Shown here: piece by piece, positions 1-6,926 of the stretch
Layout of the letters: each line of letters begins with the position of its first letter
How positions within the stretch are numbered: the stretch's first letter is position 1
Assembly (NCBI GenBank): GCA_023399035.1
Contig: JAEWQX010000241.1
Location: forward strand, 1 to 12,879
Source: Bacillota bacterium
Lineage (GTDB): Bacteria > Bacillota > Clostridia > Clostridiales > Clostridiaceae
Length of the DNA: 12,879 nucleotides
Direction of reading: 5' to 3'
Program-made: the position numbers and the translations under genes
Notes under the pieces: model-generated
Told to the model about the DNA's origin: nothing
Database searches by the model: none
Seen by the model: only the letters and a program-made list of their open reading frames with translations

Positions 1-1
1 C

Positions 2-271
2 CTGCGTGATTTAATCAATATTTTATTACAAAGGTATTGTCCAAGAATCAATGGTGGCATAGCTATGTGGATATTATCATATAATGATAAACCTCTTGCT
101 GTTTTCAATGGGGGAACTGGAACCATGAACATTTTAAATGATGATACAGCTAAATTATCCATATATGAGATAGTAAAAGGTAATGATAATCCTCATATGT
201 TTTTACATTATATTGGTCAAAATGTACTTGAAGAAGCTGCAAAGACAATGTTAAGAAAAGATGAATTATAA
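2..271 (+). CDS. Unidentified protein, C-terminal part (5' end outside window)
   Basis: The reading frame is open from base 2, before the first internal ATG at 65, and ends at a TAA (269-271). The true start therefore lies upstream of the window and about 89 C-terminal residues are visible. The visible part is soluble-looking and has no signal peptide or membrane segment. Recognisable stretches are a hydrophobic segment, NGGIAMWILSYNDKPLAVF, a Gly-rich turn (NGGTGTMN) and a helical tail ending in KDEL. I do not recognise the family. The ATG at 65 has no convincing ribosome-binding site and cuts into the continuous frame, so it should not be taken as the start. An intrinsic terminator follows directly, so this is the last gene of its transcript. 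Existence of the coding frame is likely; function is unknown. Confidence 0.6.
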   Translation: MRDLINILLQRYCPRINGGIAMWILSYNDKPLAVFNGGTGTMNILNDDTAKLSIYEIVKGNDNPHMFLHYIGQNVLEEAAKTMLRKDEL

Positions 272-280
272 TTGAAAGTT

Positions 281-319
281 AAAAAGGCTGCAACAGAATA
301 TAATCTGATGCAGCTTTTT
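281..319 (+). terminator. Intrinsic terminator after the first partial gene
   Basis: GCTGCA (287-292) pairs with TGCAGC (309-314). The stem continues across an A-A mismatch with CAGA (294-297) and TCTG (304-307), leaving a 6-nt loop. A T5 tract follows (315-319), and A5 at 281-285 faces it. It starts 10 nt after the stop codon of the upstream gene, the expected place for a Rho-independent terminator. Confidence 0.8.
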
Positions 320-761
320 CGTTTAAGGAATTAGTTAATCATAATGTAGAGAAATATATATAAGTTTTTCAAAATTTCTTTAGAAATTCTTTAGTTTTAT
401 TACATGTAAATTTTTAATTAAGAAAATTATAATGTGTTTATAGTGAGATAAAGAAGGACTTATCAGATTTGACTAAATCAGATATATAAAGGAGGATGAA
501 TAGAAATAATTTAATAATAAATGATGGAAAAAGGAGTGGATTTTTAATTAAGGATGTTTTAAGCATGTTTATCTGAGTATTTCAGGTACACTTATTTCTT
601 TTTCGTAAATAACAGTTAAGTACTATATAATTTAGTATGAAATTATTAAAATAAAAACTGAAATAGCAGATAATGCTATTTATATGATATAGCGTAGTTT
701 AATATATAGAAATTGTGGCGATATAATTGAAAATTAACTTAGTAATTAGGAGTGTATAAAA
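320..761. other. AT-rich intergenic stretch, no convincing gene
   Basis: These 442 bases hold no gene I can support. Visible elements are a weak hairpin AATTTC/GAAATT (373-388), a direct repeat ATCAGAT (462-468 and 477-483), an isolated GGAGG (491-495) abutting a 26-codon ORF (496-576), and a clean 8-bp hairpin AAATAGCA/TGCTATTT with a 5-nt loop (661-681). The probable promoter of the response regulator lies at 699-727. The 661-681 hairpin sits just upstream of that promoter and could be an operator; this is a guess from position only. Confidence 0.6.
699..727 (+). promoter_or_regulatory. Candidate sigma-A promoter for the two-component operon
   Basis: A perfect -10 TATAAT (722-727) lies 17 nt downstream of TTAATA (699-704), which matches 4 of 6 positions of the TTGACA consensus. 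The predicted start near 734 gives a leader of about 28 nt carrying AGGAG (748-752), 9 nt before the ATG at 762. In DNA this AT-rich such matches arise easily by chance, but spacing and position fit. A second TATAAT at 626-631 lacks a plausible -35. Confidence 0.45.
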
Positions 762-1466
762 ATGAATTCTTATAGTGTATTAGTTGTTGAAGATGAAAAA
801 GAAATATGTGACGGTGTTGGAATATATCTTAAAAATCAAGGATACAAGGTTTTTAAGGCTTACAATGGAATAGAGGGTCTTGAAATAATTGAAAAAGAAA
901 AGATTCATATTGCAATAGTAGATATTATGATGCCTAAGATGGATGGAATTACTATGGTTATGAAGCTTAGGGAACATCATGATTTTCCAGTAATAATGCT
1001 TTCAGCAAAGTCTGAGGAAATGGATAAAATAATGGGTATTAATATAGGAGCAGATGATTATGTTACAAAGCCTTTCAATCCCATGGAGCTTATAGCAAGG
1101 GTTAATTCACAGCTCAGAAGATATGCAAAGTACTTAAATGTACTGAAAAGCAATGAAAAGAACAGTAATGTATATGTTGTTGGAGGCCTTGAGCTGAATA
1201 CTGATACAAAGGAAGTAACTGTAGATGGTGAGCCTGTAAAGATGACACCAAAGGAGTTTAATATCCTTCATTTACTTATGAAGAGTCCAGGAAGAGTTTT
1301 TTCGGCGGAAGAAATTTATGAAAGAGTGTGGAAGGAAGAAGCCATAAGTACTGAAACTATAATGGTTCATGTTAGAAATATACGAGAAAAAATTGAAATT
1401 GACAGCAAAAATCCAAAATATTTAAAAGTAGTGTGGGGAGTTGGGTATAAAATTGAAAAAGTTTAG
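762..1466 (+). CDS. OmpR/PhoB-family response regulator
   Basis: This is the cytoplasmic transcription factor of a two-component system and would be phosphorylated by the kinase encoded next to it. The receiver domain (about 1-120) has the acidic pocket E10-D11-E12, the phosphoacceptor Asp in IVDIMMP (D54), the switch Ser (S81 in MLSAK) and the conserved Lys in DDYVTKPF (K103). The C-terminal winged-helix DNA-binding domain (about 135-232) shows the typical MTPKEFNILHLL and VHVRNIREKIE segments and ends in WGVGYKIEK. Its length of 234 aa is normal for the family. AGGAG lies 9 nt before the ATG. The last 26 bp overlap the kinase frame, so the two are translated as one unit. The receiver and output domains are certain, but the regulon cannot be read from this sequence. 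Resemblance to VanR-like regulators is general only. Confidence 0.95.
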   Translation: MNSYSVLVVEDEKEICDGVGIYLKNQGYKVFKAYNGIEGLEIIEKEKIHIAIVDIMMPKMDGITMVMKLREHHDFPVIMLSAKSEEMDKIMGINIGADDYVTKPFNPMELIARVNSQLRRYAKYLNVLKSNEKNSNVYVVGGLELNTDTKEVTVDGEPVKMTPKEFNILHLLMKSPGRVFSAEEIYERVWKEEAISTETIMVHVRNIREKIEIDSKNPKYLKVVWGVGYKIEKV

Positions 1467-3768
1467 AATTGGAAAATTAAAAACCAATAATGAAGATTCC
1501 TTTGAAGATAAGACAGAAGTGATAAAAAATGGAAATGATAATATGAAAAATAATAATAGAGGAAATAATAAATTAATAATTAATTTTACAGCATTTATTT
1601 CAATCTTGATCATGGCTTTTGGAATAATGTTGTGCTATCCCAAAATAAAAGAGATTTCAAATAATGAAGATAGGACACCATATGAAGATCATAATCTTCT
1701 GAGAAATATAGATAACTGTACCCTTGTTCTTTATAAAGATATTGTAGAGAAACAAAGTGGAAGTGAAAAGAGCTTAGAAGAAATATATATTAATTCATAT
1801 ACGGATTATAATACTGATGAAAACGTAACTTCAAATCCTACTGAAGGTAAAAATGAAAGACGAGACAGATATGAAGAAAATGTTCTGAATTCGCTTCAGT
1901 CAAGAGTTTACAATGTTCAGTCAACATTGAATTATGATTTCAAGAACTTAGAGTATGCAGCTCTTGATAATGATGGAAATATAATAGTAAACAGAGGTAT
2001 GGATAATATAAATACAGTTTTATCACAAGGGGTAGCTGGAACTGGAAGCTTGAAGGACATATATGGATTCTACGTAGTAATAAACTATGACAGCAATGGA
2101 TATCCTCAAATTAAGGATTATTATGGAACAAATTTCAACTATATAAGAAATACATTTGGGCATAGAAATATAGATTCACAGTTCTCCAGTAATTATGCAG
2201 GGTATAGGATAAATTATAACAGCATTAAAGATACAACAATTGTATATGGAATACCTAAGGAATTAAAATATGATGATGAAATATCATCAATAGTCAATGA
2301 AAGAAGCAATAATTATGTAAGTAAGGATGTAATTCTAATATTCGGTCTTATAGCAGGATTCATAGTTTTATTTGCTAGTCTTGTAATCCCTTATAAAACA
2401 GAAATAAGAATTGCTGGATTTAAAAGCATATCAAAGATTCCTTTTGAAATAGCATGTATATTCTATGGAATATTGTCTGTTATATTGATAGCATCTGCAA
2501 TTGGAATAACTACTGTTACTATAAGCGGTAAAGCTATTGATGTCCTAGAGTATTTAAGAATAAGGGGTATATTTGATAATGTCTTAATTTATTTATGTAA
2601 TTTAGCTTTATGGATGGTTATTATATATTTTGTATTGAGTGGAATGACATACTTAAAGAGCATATTCCATTTTGGATTTAAGAATTATGTAAAAGATAGA
2701 GTGCTCATAGTAAGATGTTTCAGATATGTAGCAAAAAAAGTAGAAGATGGGTTAGATTATCTAAGCCATATAGACTTAAGTGACAGATCAAATAAGATTA
2801 TCATTAAAGTACTTATAATAAACTTCATTGTACTTTCTGGAATAAGCATAATATGGTTCTTTGGAATATTTGCTGCAGCCATTTATAATGGAATATTATT
2901 TGTATTGATAAGAAAGTATTATGACAGGATAAGGGATAATTACAGCAATTTATTAAATGTAACGAATAAAATTGCAGATGGTAACTTAGATGTTGAAATA
3001 AGTGAAGATCTAGGAATATTCAATCCATTTAAGGATGAATTAAAAAAGATACAGTCAGGTTTTAAGAAGGCTGTAAATGAAGAAGTAAAGAGTCAGAAAA
3101 TGAAAACAGAGCTTATTTCTAATGTGTCACATGATTTAAAAACACCTTTAACTTCAATAATTACCTATATTGATCTACTTAAGAAGAATGATATTACTGA
3201 AGAGGAAAGACAATCCTATATAGATACAATAGATAAGAAATCTCAGAGATTAAAATTTCTTATTGAAGATTTATTTGAAGTAAGCAAAGCTACAAGTGGA
3301 AATATTAATTTAAATCCAGTGAATGTAGATATTATAGAGCTTATAAAACAGATAGAAATTGAGCTTTCAGATAAGTTCGATAATGCTAAGGTTAAAGTGA
3401 AGAATAATTTTCCAGATAAAAAAGTAATTTTAAAACTAGACAGTCAGAAAACATTCAGGGTTTTTGAAAATCTTTTAAATAATGCTGCTAAATACTCAAT
3501 GGAAGGTTCAAGAGTATACGTTGATATGATTGAAAGCGATGAAAATGTAGTTATAGAAATAAAGAATATGTCAGCAGTTGAAATTGACTATAAAGCTGAA
3601 GAAATAATTGAAAGATTCCAGAGGGGAGATAAATCAAGAAATACTGAAGGATCAGGCCTTGGTCTTGCAATAGCAAAGAGTTTTGTTGAGGCTCAGGGAG
3701 GAAGCTTCAGGATAGAACTTGATGGAGATTTATTTAAAGCAGTAGTAGTATTTATAAAAAATAATTAA
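1441..3768 (+). CDS. Multi-pass membrane sensor histidine kinase
   Basis: This is the sensor kinase partner of the preceding regulator, autophosphorylating on His and passing phosphate to D54. Numbered from the TTG at 1441, a membrane helix (about 45-66) is followed by an extracytoplasmic region of roughly 230 residues. Four or five more helices follow (about 297-319, 336-360, 380-403, 452-492). A HAMP-like linker leads to the HisKA H-box NVSHDLKTPLTSI (H564). The ATPase domain has an N-box (FENLLNNAAKYS, about 676-687) and a G2 box GSGLGLAIAKSF (from G737). The usual DxGxG box is replaced by KNMSAVEID, as I recall for several clostridial kinases of this type. The start is uncertain. TTG 1441 directly abuts GGGGAG, TTG 1453 is 12 nt from it, and the first ATG is at 1543. 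At 775 aa it is larger than most two-helix kinases. A long hairpin follows the stop. The ligand is unknown. Confidence 0.92.
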   Translation: MGIKLKKFRIGKLKTNNEDSFEDKTEVIKNGNDNMKNNNRGNNKLIINFTAFISILIMAFGIMLCYPKIKEISNNEDRTPYEDHNLLRNIDNCTLVLYKDIVEKQSGSEKSLEEIYINSYTDYNTDENVTSNPTEGKNERRDRYEENVLNSLQSRVYNVQSTLNYDFKNLEYAALDNDGNIIVNRGMDNINTVLSQGVAGTGSLKDIYGFYVVINYDSNGYPQIKDYYGTNFNYIRNTFGHRNIDSQFSSNYAGYRINYNSIKDTTIVYGIPKELKYDDEISSIVNERSNNYVSKDVILIFGLIAGFIVLFASLVIPYKTEIRIAGFKSISKIPFEIACIFYGILSVILIASAIGITTVTISGKAIDVLEYLRIRGIFDNVLIYLCNLALWMVIIYFVLSGMTYLKSIFHFGFKNYVKDRVLIVRCFRYVAKKVEDGLDYLSHIDLSDRSNKIIIKVLIINFIVLSGISIIWFFGIFAAAIYNGILFVLIRKYYDRIRDNYSNLLNVTNKIADGNLDVEISEDLGIFNPFKDELKKIQSGFKKAVNEEVKSQKMKTELISNVSHDLKTPLTSIITYIDLLKKNDITEEERQSYIDTIDKKSQRLKFLIEDLFEVSKATSGNINLNPVNVDIIELIKQIEIELSDKFDNAKVKVKNNFPDKKVILKLDSQKTFRVFENLLNNAAKYSMEGSRVYVDMIESDENVVIEIKNMSAVEIDYKAEEIIERFQRGDKSRNTEGSGLGLAIAKSFVEAQGGSFRIELDGDLFKAVVVFIKNN

Positions 3769-3930
3769 ATAATAAAAATATAATTCCTATAAAATATATT
3801 GTATATATTGAAATTAAGAAGCTATCATGGTAGAGAATGATCATAAAAGATGAGAATTATTTCTTAAGCCGAAGTGCAGATTTAAAATTTCAATATACTA
3901 TTAAGAGTTTTATAGGAATTTTTTATTATT
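3768..3930. repeat. Long imperfect palindrome after the kinase gene (terminator or MITE-like)
   Basis: Three nested arms pair. AATAATAAAA (3768-3777) pairs with 3921-3930. AATTCCTATAAAA (3782-3794) pairs perfectly over 13 bp with 3908-3920. TATATTGAAATT (3804-3815) pairs over 12 bp with 3886-3897. A 4-nt bulge (3778-3781) separates the first two arms. The inner 70 nt could form TTAAGAA/TTCTTAA (3814-3820 with 3861-3867) as an alternative pairing. The right arm runs into T6, so the simplest role is termination of the kinase transcript. The arms are much longer than needed for that, which leaves a miniature inverted-repeat element or a structured RNA possible. No target duplication distinct from the arms is visible. 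Confidence 0.6.
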
Positions 3931-3938
3931 TTTATTAC

Positions 3939-3987
3939 TTTAATTAGAATTGGAGTTATAGTATACTATAACTTAGCTGTAAGCTAA
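3939..3987 (+). promoter_or_regulatory. Promoter overlapped by a 20-bp perfect palindrome
   Basis: A perfect dyad occupies 3954-3973 (arm AGTTATAGTA and its complement). Within it TATACT (3962-3967) is a good -10, placed 17 nt after TTTAAT (3939-3944), a weak -35. A second dyad, TTAGCT/AGCTAA with a 3-nt loop (3973-3987), begins at the predicted start of transcription. A symmetrical site on the -10 is the classic position for a repressor operator; that role is inferred. The gene served starts at 4010. Confidence 0.5.
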
Positions 3988-4009
3988 AATTAAATGATTG
4001 GAGAAGCAT

Positions 4010-4354
4010 ATGAAGAAGTTATTTCAAGTTAAAGATTTAGTATTTTATGAAGAAGATTTCTTAGAGGATATAAAGGAGTTTGAGGACATAATTCCAATAA
4101 TACAGGAATTAAGCCCAGCATTATCTTATGAAATGATAGAAGTAGCAGGAGATAATGGATGCTGTGATAAAACCAAGAAAAACTTATTGGTTGAGATAAT
4201 AGGATATATAGATGAAAACGATGAATTTGTTACAAAAGAGGAACGTGATGCTATGGGCATTGCAGCAGATGGAAAGACATTTGACTTATTTGTAATAACA
4301 ATACATAAGTGCACTGCATGTGGAAAGTGGATTATTTCTTTATTAGAGGAATAA
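4010..4354 (+). CDS. Small acidic cysteine-containing protein, function unknown
   Basis: This is a 114-aa cytoplasmic protein with no signal peptide or membrane helix. I chose the ATG at 4010 because GGAG (4000-4003) lies 6 nt before it. The longer TTG frame from 3998 would begin inside that ribosome-binding site. Visible features are an acidic N-terminal half (FYEEDFLEDIKEFEDI), a Cys pair in DNGCCDKTKK, and a C-terminal HKCTACGKWI containing a CxxC preceded by His. The four Cys could bind metal or be redox-active, but the pairs are about 50 residues apart and I do not recognise the family. It is monocistronic, with its own palindrome-bearing promoter upstream and a possible terminator hairpin and the insertion sequence downstream. 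Coding status is well supported by the RBS and codon pattern. Confidence 0.75.
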   Translation: MKKLFQVKDLVFYEEDFLEDIKEFEDIIPIIQELSPALSYEMIEVAGDNGCCDKTKKNLLVEIIGYIDENDEFVTKEERDAMGIAADGKTFDLFVITIHKCTACGKWIISLLEE

Positions 4355-4395
4355 GAATTTATTATATATTTTCACGACTAACAAATGATGAAGAG

Positions 4396-4444
4396 TTAAT
4401 AAGCTTGAGCATAAACGTTAAGAAGCTCATATTAAGTTTATTAA
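4396..4444 (+). terminator. Possible terminator hairpin
   Basis: TTAATAAGCTT (4396-4406) pairs with AAGTTTATTAA (4434-4444) allowing one G-U pair. GAGC (4407-4410) pairs with GCTC (4425-4428), leaving an asymmetric bulge. No T-tract follows directly. It ends 6 nt before the left end of the insertion sequence, which may have displaced the original tail. Confidence 0.3.
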
Positions 4445-4450
4445 GGGAGA

Positions 4451-4470
4451 TTCTGTTAGGTTGTTATGAA
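4451..4470 (+). repeat. Left terminal inverted repeat of the insertion sequence
   Basis: It begins TTCTGTTAGGTT. The complement of the right end begins TTCTGTTAAGTT, so 11 of the first 12 bases match. TATGAA then matches again with a one-base offset. Confidence 0.7.
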
Positions 4471-4521
4471 AAAATAGCTTAGCTTTTCGTAGAATTACTC
4501 GCTCTTTGAAAATTATATAAG

Positions 4522-4585
4522 TTTGATTATTTTATTACATGGCAAACAAGCCTGCAATAAATAGGATTTTTGCAGGTTAATCAAA
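4522..4585. repeat. Nested inverted repeats in the insertion sequence's left end
   Basis: TTTGATTA (4522-4529) pairs with TAATCAAA (4578-4585). Inside it CCTGCAA (4551-4557) pairs with TTGCAGG (4570-4576). It lies 18 nt beyond the transposase stop and could end the transposase transcript or block read-through into the element, but neither strand shows a long T-tract directly after the stem. Confidence 0.5.
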
Positions 4586-4602
4586 GATATTGATTAATTA
4601 AA

Positions 4603-5625
4603 TTAAGCAGCAACAAACCAAGAATGCTTAGACTTGCTATCGCTAGCGAAGCCAGCAACTTCAGCTGGAGTGTGATTGTTTAGTGATCCATGAGATCGTA
4701 TAAAGTTATAGTGAAAGATAAATACAGATATTAAGTTATTAGCTTTTTCAAATGAATTAAATCCTTTTTTAGCTTTATACCAAGCTTTAAAAGTTTTATT
4801 GAAAGATTCTATAAGATTATTACTTATATCGTTGGACATTGGTGCTACAGGTATATGTTTGGAATTTGGCAAAAGTTTAGCTACAGCTTGATTATAAGAA
4901 GGTAATCTATCAGTAATAAAATTATTAGGTTCAGCAAACTTTTTAGCTTCATTAATTAAAGTAAAAGCAGAATCTTCACTACGTGATTTCGTAAGATGAA
5001 ATGCTAATATAAAACGTGTTTCTGAATCTATAGCAAGCCATAGATAATACTTTTCACCATTTATAAATACAACAGTTTCATCGGCGTGCCAATCGTCAGA
5101 TTGAAGATTTAGCTGAGTTTTAAAGGAATCAGCTTTCTGCTTAAAGAATGGTGCAAATTTATGAGTCCAACTAGCTATGGTTACATGAGAGACTGTTATA
5201 TTTGCTGTTGCATGCAGGAAATGAGCAATAGCTCGTGTTGATGTATTGTTTAAGAAATACAATGTCAATGCTGTAAGAATAATATGTAATGGAAAACGCA
5301 TTCCTTTCATAGAAAGGGAGCCGGTTAGCCTTTCACTAGATGCATCGTCAATATTTAAATTATGGTGATGTACAATCACATGGTTACATTTTTTATCTCC
5401 GCATTTATAACGATTATAGTGCTTATAAGCGTGGTGTAAGTAGGTAGCTTTACCGCATTTAGGACACCTTGGGAATTTGGATTTCTTCGGCGTGCTGACA
5501 GAGTCAGGAGCAAATTGTCGTTTGCATTTCTTACATTGATATTTTTGATTAACCTGCTTATCTAAACCAAACTTATATAGTTGGTCAGAGTGACAGCGAG
5601 GACATTTTACTTTAGTTTTGTTCAT
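4603..5625 (-). CDS. IS6-like DDE transposase with two N-terminal zinc ribbons
   Basis: This 340-aa protein catalyses movement of the surrounding element. The N-terminus has two Cys4 zinc-ribbon-like units: C8xxC11 with C31xxC34, and C54xxC57 with C75 and C80. A linker follows, then the RNase-H-like catalytic core. The likely DDE triad is D182 (WHADET), D239 (ITDRLPSY) and E273 (NNLIESFN). The 57-residue D-D spacing and about 33 residues between D and E fit the IS6 class. The tail has the usual RSHGSLNNHTPAE segment. Typical IS6 transposases are about 230 aa, so the zinc-ribbon extension accounts for the extra length. I recall zinc-finger-bearing IS6 relatives being described. AAGGAG lies 9 nt before the ATG. 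The frame is intact, with all three catalytic residues, so the element may be active. Confidence 0.9.
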   Translation of the reverse strand: MNKTKVKCPRCHSDQLYKFGLDKQVNQKYQCKKCKRQFAPDSVSTPKKSKFPRCPKCGKATYLHHAYKHYNRYKCGDKKCNHVIVHHHNLNIDDASSERLTGSLSMKGMRFPLHIILTALTLYFLNNTSTRAIAHFLHATANITVSHVTIASWTHKFAPFFKQKADSFKTQLNLQSDDWHADETVVFINGEKYYLWLAIDSETRFILAFHLTKSRSEDSAFTLINEAKKFAEPNNFITDRLPSYNQAVAKLLPNSKHIPVAPMSNDISNNLIESFNKTFKAWYKAKKGFNSFEKANNLISVFIFHYNFIRSHGSLNNHTPAEVAGFASDSKSKHSWFVAA

Positions 5626-5672
5626 TGTTCTTCTCTCCTTTTCTAGGGGGATAATTGGTTCTTGTCTAACTT

Positions 5673-5701
5673 ATTATATTTTCTAGTGTTTAGAAGAGCA
5701 A
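5673..5701 (-). promoter_or_regulatory. Transposase promoter
   Basis: On the minus strand TTGCTC (5701-5696) lies exactly 17 nt before a perfect TATAAT (5678-5673). The predicted start is near 5666, about 40 nt before the transposase ATG. The -35 sits just inside the right terminal repeat. Confidence 0.6.
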
Positions 5702-5702
5702 T

Positions 5703-5722
5703 GTTCATATAACTTAACAGAA
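5703..5722 (-). repeat. Right terminal inverted repeat of the insertion sequence
   Basis: It ends TTAACAGAA on the plus strand, the complement of the left terminus. Only 25 bases separate it from the first chromate transporter ATG. Confidence 0.7.
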
Positions 5723-5747
5723 CGTAGTTATATATAAGGAGGAATTT

Positions 5748-6281
5748 ATGAAGAACTTATTTGAAATGTTTATAACCTTTTTTAAGATTGGGGCATTTAC
5801 TTTAGGTGGTGGTTATGCAATGCTTCCAATAATTCAAAAGGAGGTAGTTGAAAAAAAGAAATGGATTGATGAAACAGAATTTCTTGATATGGTTGCTGTT
5901 TCACAATCTGCACCAGGGCCTCTGGCAGTTAATATCAGTGCTTTTGTAGGGCAGAAAATGAGTGGAATAGCAGGACTTGTTGTATCTACACTAGGAGCAA
6001 TACTTCCTTCATTTATAATAATAATTTTAGTTGCATCAGTTTTTTTAGGAATAGAAGATAATCCAATTGTCCAGAGAGTATTTAAGGGTATAAGACCAGC
6101 AGTAGTGGCACTTATAGCAGTACCAGTAATAAGTATGGGAAAAACTGCAAAGGTTAATAAGAAGAATATTATTATACCTATTTTAGCAGCAGTCTTAGTA
6201 GCCATATTTAAGATTACCCCTATATACATAATTCTAGGGGCTGCTTTGATAGGAATAATAGATGTTGTAAGGAGAAGATAA
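5748..6281 (+). CDS. chrA: Chromate transporter family protein, first half-size subunit
   Basis: This is an integral membrane protein of the CHR family, whose studied members export chromate. It is 177 aa and holds one CHR domain, whereas long-form ChrA proteins carry two. Family hallmarks are FKIGAFTLGGGYAMLPIIQKEV near the N-terminus, the Pro/Gly motif SQSAPGPLAVNISAFVG, and several hydrophobic helices (about 70-95, 115-130, 140-172). AGGAGG is 5 nt before the ATG. Its stop is one base before the ATG of a homologous second subunit, so the two are co-translated and probably form a heterodimer, as for short CHR pairs such as B. subtilis YwrA/YwrB. The insertion sequence ends 25 bp upstream and leaves only the RBS, so the native promoter was probably displaced. 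The real substrate in an anaerobe may not be chromate. Confidence 0.9.
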   Translation: MKNLFEMFITFFKIGAFTLGGGYAMLPIIQKEVVEKKKWIDETEFLDMVAVSQSAPGPLAVNISAFVGQKMSGIAGLVVSTLGAILPSFIIIILVASVFLGIEDNPIVQRVFKGIRPAVVALIAVPVISMGKTAKVNKKNIIIPILAAVLVAIFKITPIYIILGAALIGIIDVVRRR

Positions 6282-6282
6282 G

Positions 6283-6801
6283 ATGCTAATAAAGTTATTT
6301 TTAACATTCTTTAAAATTGGATTGTTCAGTTTCGGAGGAGGATATGCAATGCTTCCTCTTATAAAGCAGGAAGTTGTAGATATAAATAGATGGATGACTG
6401 AGGAAAGCTTTACCAACATAATTGGAATAAGTCAGGTTACCCCTGGTCCACTGGCAATTAATACTGCAACATATGTTGGATATAAAACTGCAGGAATAAT
6501 TGGATCATCGTGTGCTACACTTGGCGTTACACTCCCTTCAGTAATAATTATTTTTATAATAGGGAAGTTATTGATGAAGCATGGAAATAATAAATATGCA
6601 GATGGAATTTTAAAATATATAAGATTATGTGCAGTAGGTTTGATTGCTGCAGCTGCAATTATGCTTAAAGGAGATGTTACAGCTAATGTAAGGAGTTTTC
6701 TTATATTTATATCTGCATTTATACTAAATTATAAATTCAAGATGGACCCAATCTTCTTGGTAATATTATCAGGGATTACAGGATTCATTTTATTTAGATA
6801 A
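6283..6801 (+). CDS. chrA: Chromate transporter family protein, second half-size subunit
   Basis: This second single-domain CHR protein (172 aa) is a clear homologue of its upstream neighbour. It repeats the pattern FKIGLFSFGGGYAMLPLIKQEV, then SQVTPGPLAINTATYVG, and has comparable membrane helices. The start ATG is one base after the previous stop, with GGAG inside the previous gene's tail, so translation is coupled. Short CHR proteins of this kind are thought to work as pairs inserted with opposite orientations. The C-terminus ends abruptly after a final helix (GITGFILFR). No clear terminator follows, and the 125 nt to the next promoter hold only a 21-codon GTG frame that I do not support. 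Family is certain; substrate is inferred. Confidence 0.9.
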   Translation: MLIKLFLTFFKIGLFSFGGGYAMLPLIKQEVVDINRWMTEESFTNIIGISQVTPGPLAINTATYVGYKTAGIIGSSCATLGVTLPSVIIIFIIGKLLMKHGNNKYADGILKYIRLCAVGLIAAAAIMLKGDVTANVRSFLIFISAFILNYKFKMDPIFLVILSGITGFILFR

Positions 6802-6926
6802 TTTAAAGAGGAAATAGAGTGTCAATAATAATAAATGATATAAAAGTTTTAAGTGATGTCATATGCACAGACTTTATGAAATAAGAATTAATTTTATAAT
6901 GAATAACTTAAGTAAATAAATAATTA

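Larger units (their letters stand above)
4451..5722 (-). mobile_element. Insertion sequence with IS6-like ends
   Basis: This is a unit of about 1.27 kb bounded by imperfect inverted repeats that both begin TTCTGTTA and carry one minus-strand transposase gene. The termini resemble the GGTTCTGTTGCAAA-type ends known for IS6-family elements, and the transposase has the IS6-like DDE layout. The left end carries about 150 bp of non-coding DNA with a nested hairpin; the right end carries the transposase promoter. No 8-bp target duplication is evident (left flank AAGGGAGA, right flank CGTAGTTA). This could follow from cointegrate-type movement, later change, or a boundary misplaced by a base or two. 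Confidence 0.75.

Noticed and set aside
496..576. 26-codon ORF starting right after AAAGGAGG
   Set aside because: The Shine-Dalgarno directly abuts the ATG, leaving no spacer, and the peptide resembles nothing known. It is probably chance in AT-rich DNA.
621..637. TATAAT at 626-631 flanked by TACTA/TAGTA as a promoter for the two-component operon
   Set aside because: No acceptable -35 at 15-19 nt. The promoter at 699-727 has better spacing.
3768..3987. CRISPR-like or multi-copy repeat array
   Set aside because: Only nested inverted repeats occur; there are no regularly spaced direct repeats.
5704..5733. IS-flank hybrid promoter (TTCATA with TTATAT) driving the chromate transporter genes
   Set aside because: The predicted start would fall on or after the Shine-Dalgarno, leaving no usable RBS.
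5834..6307. Long minus-strand open frame across the chromate transporter genes
   Set aside because: Antisense shadow of a clear CHR gene. Its composition mirrors the real frame, and it has no RBS or family signature.
6822..6884. 21-codon GTG frame after the second chromate transporter gene, preceded by GAGG
   Set aside because: Very short, low-complexity AT-rich codons and no conserved feature; not supportable from sequence alone.
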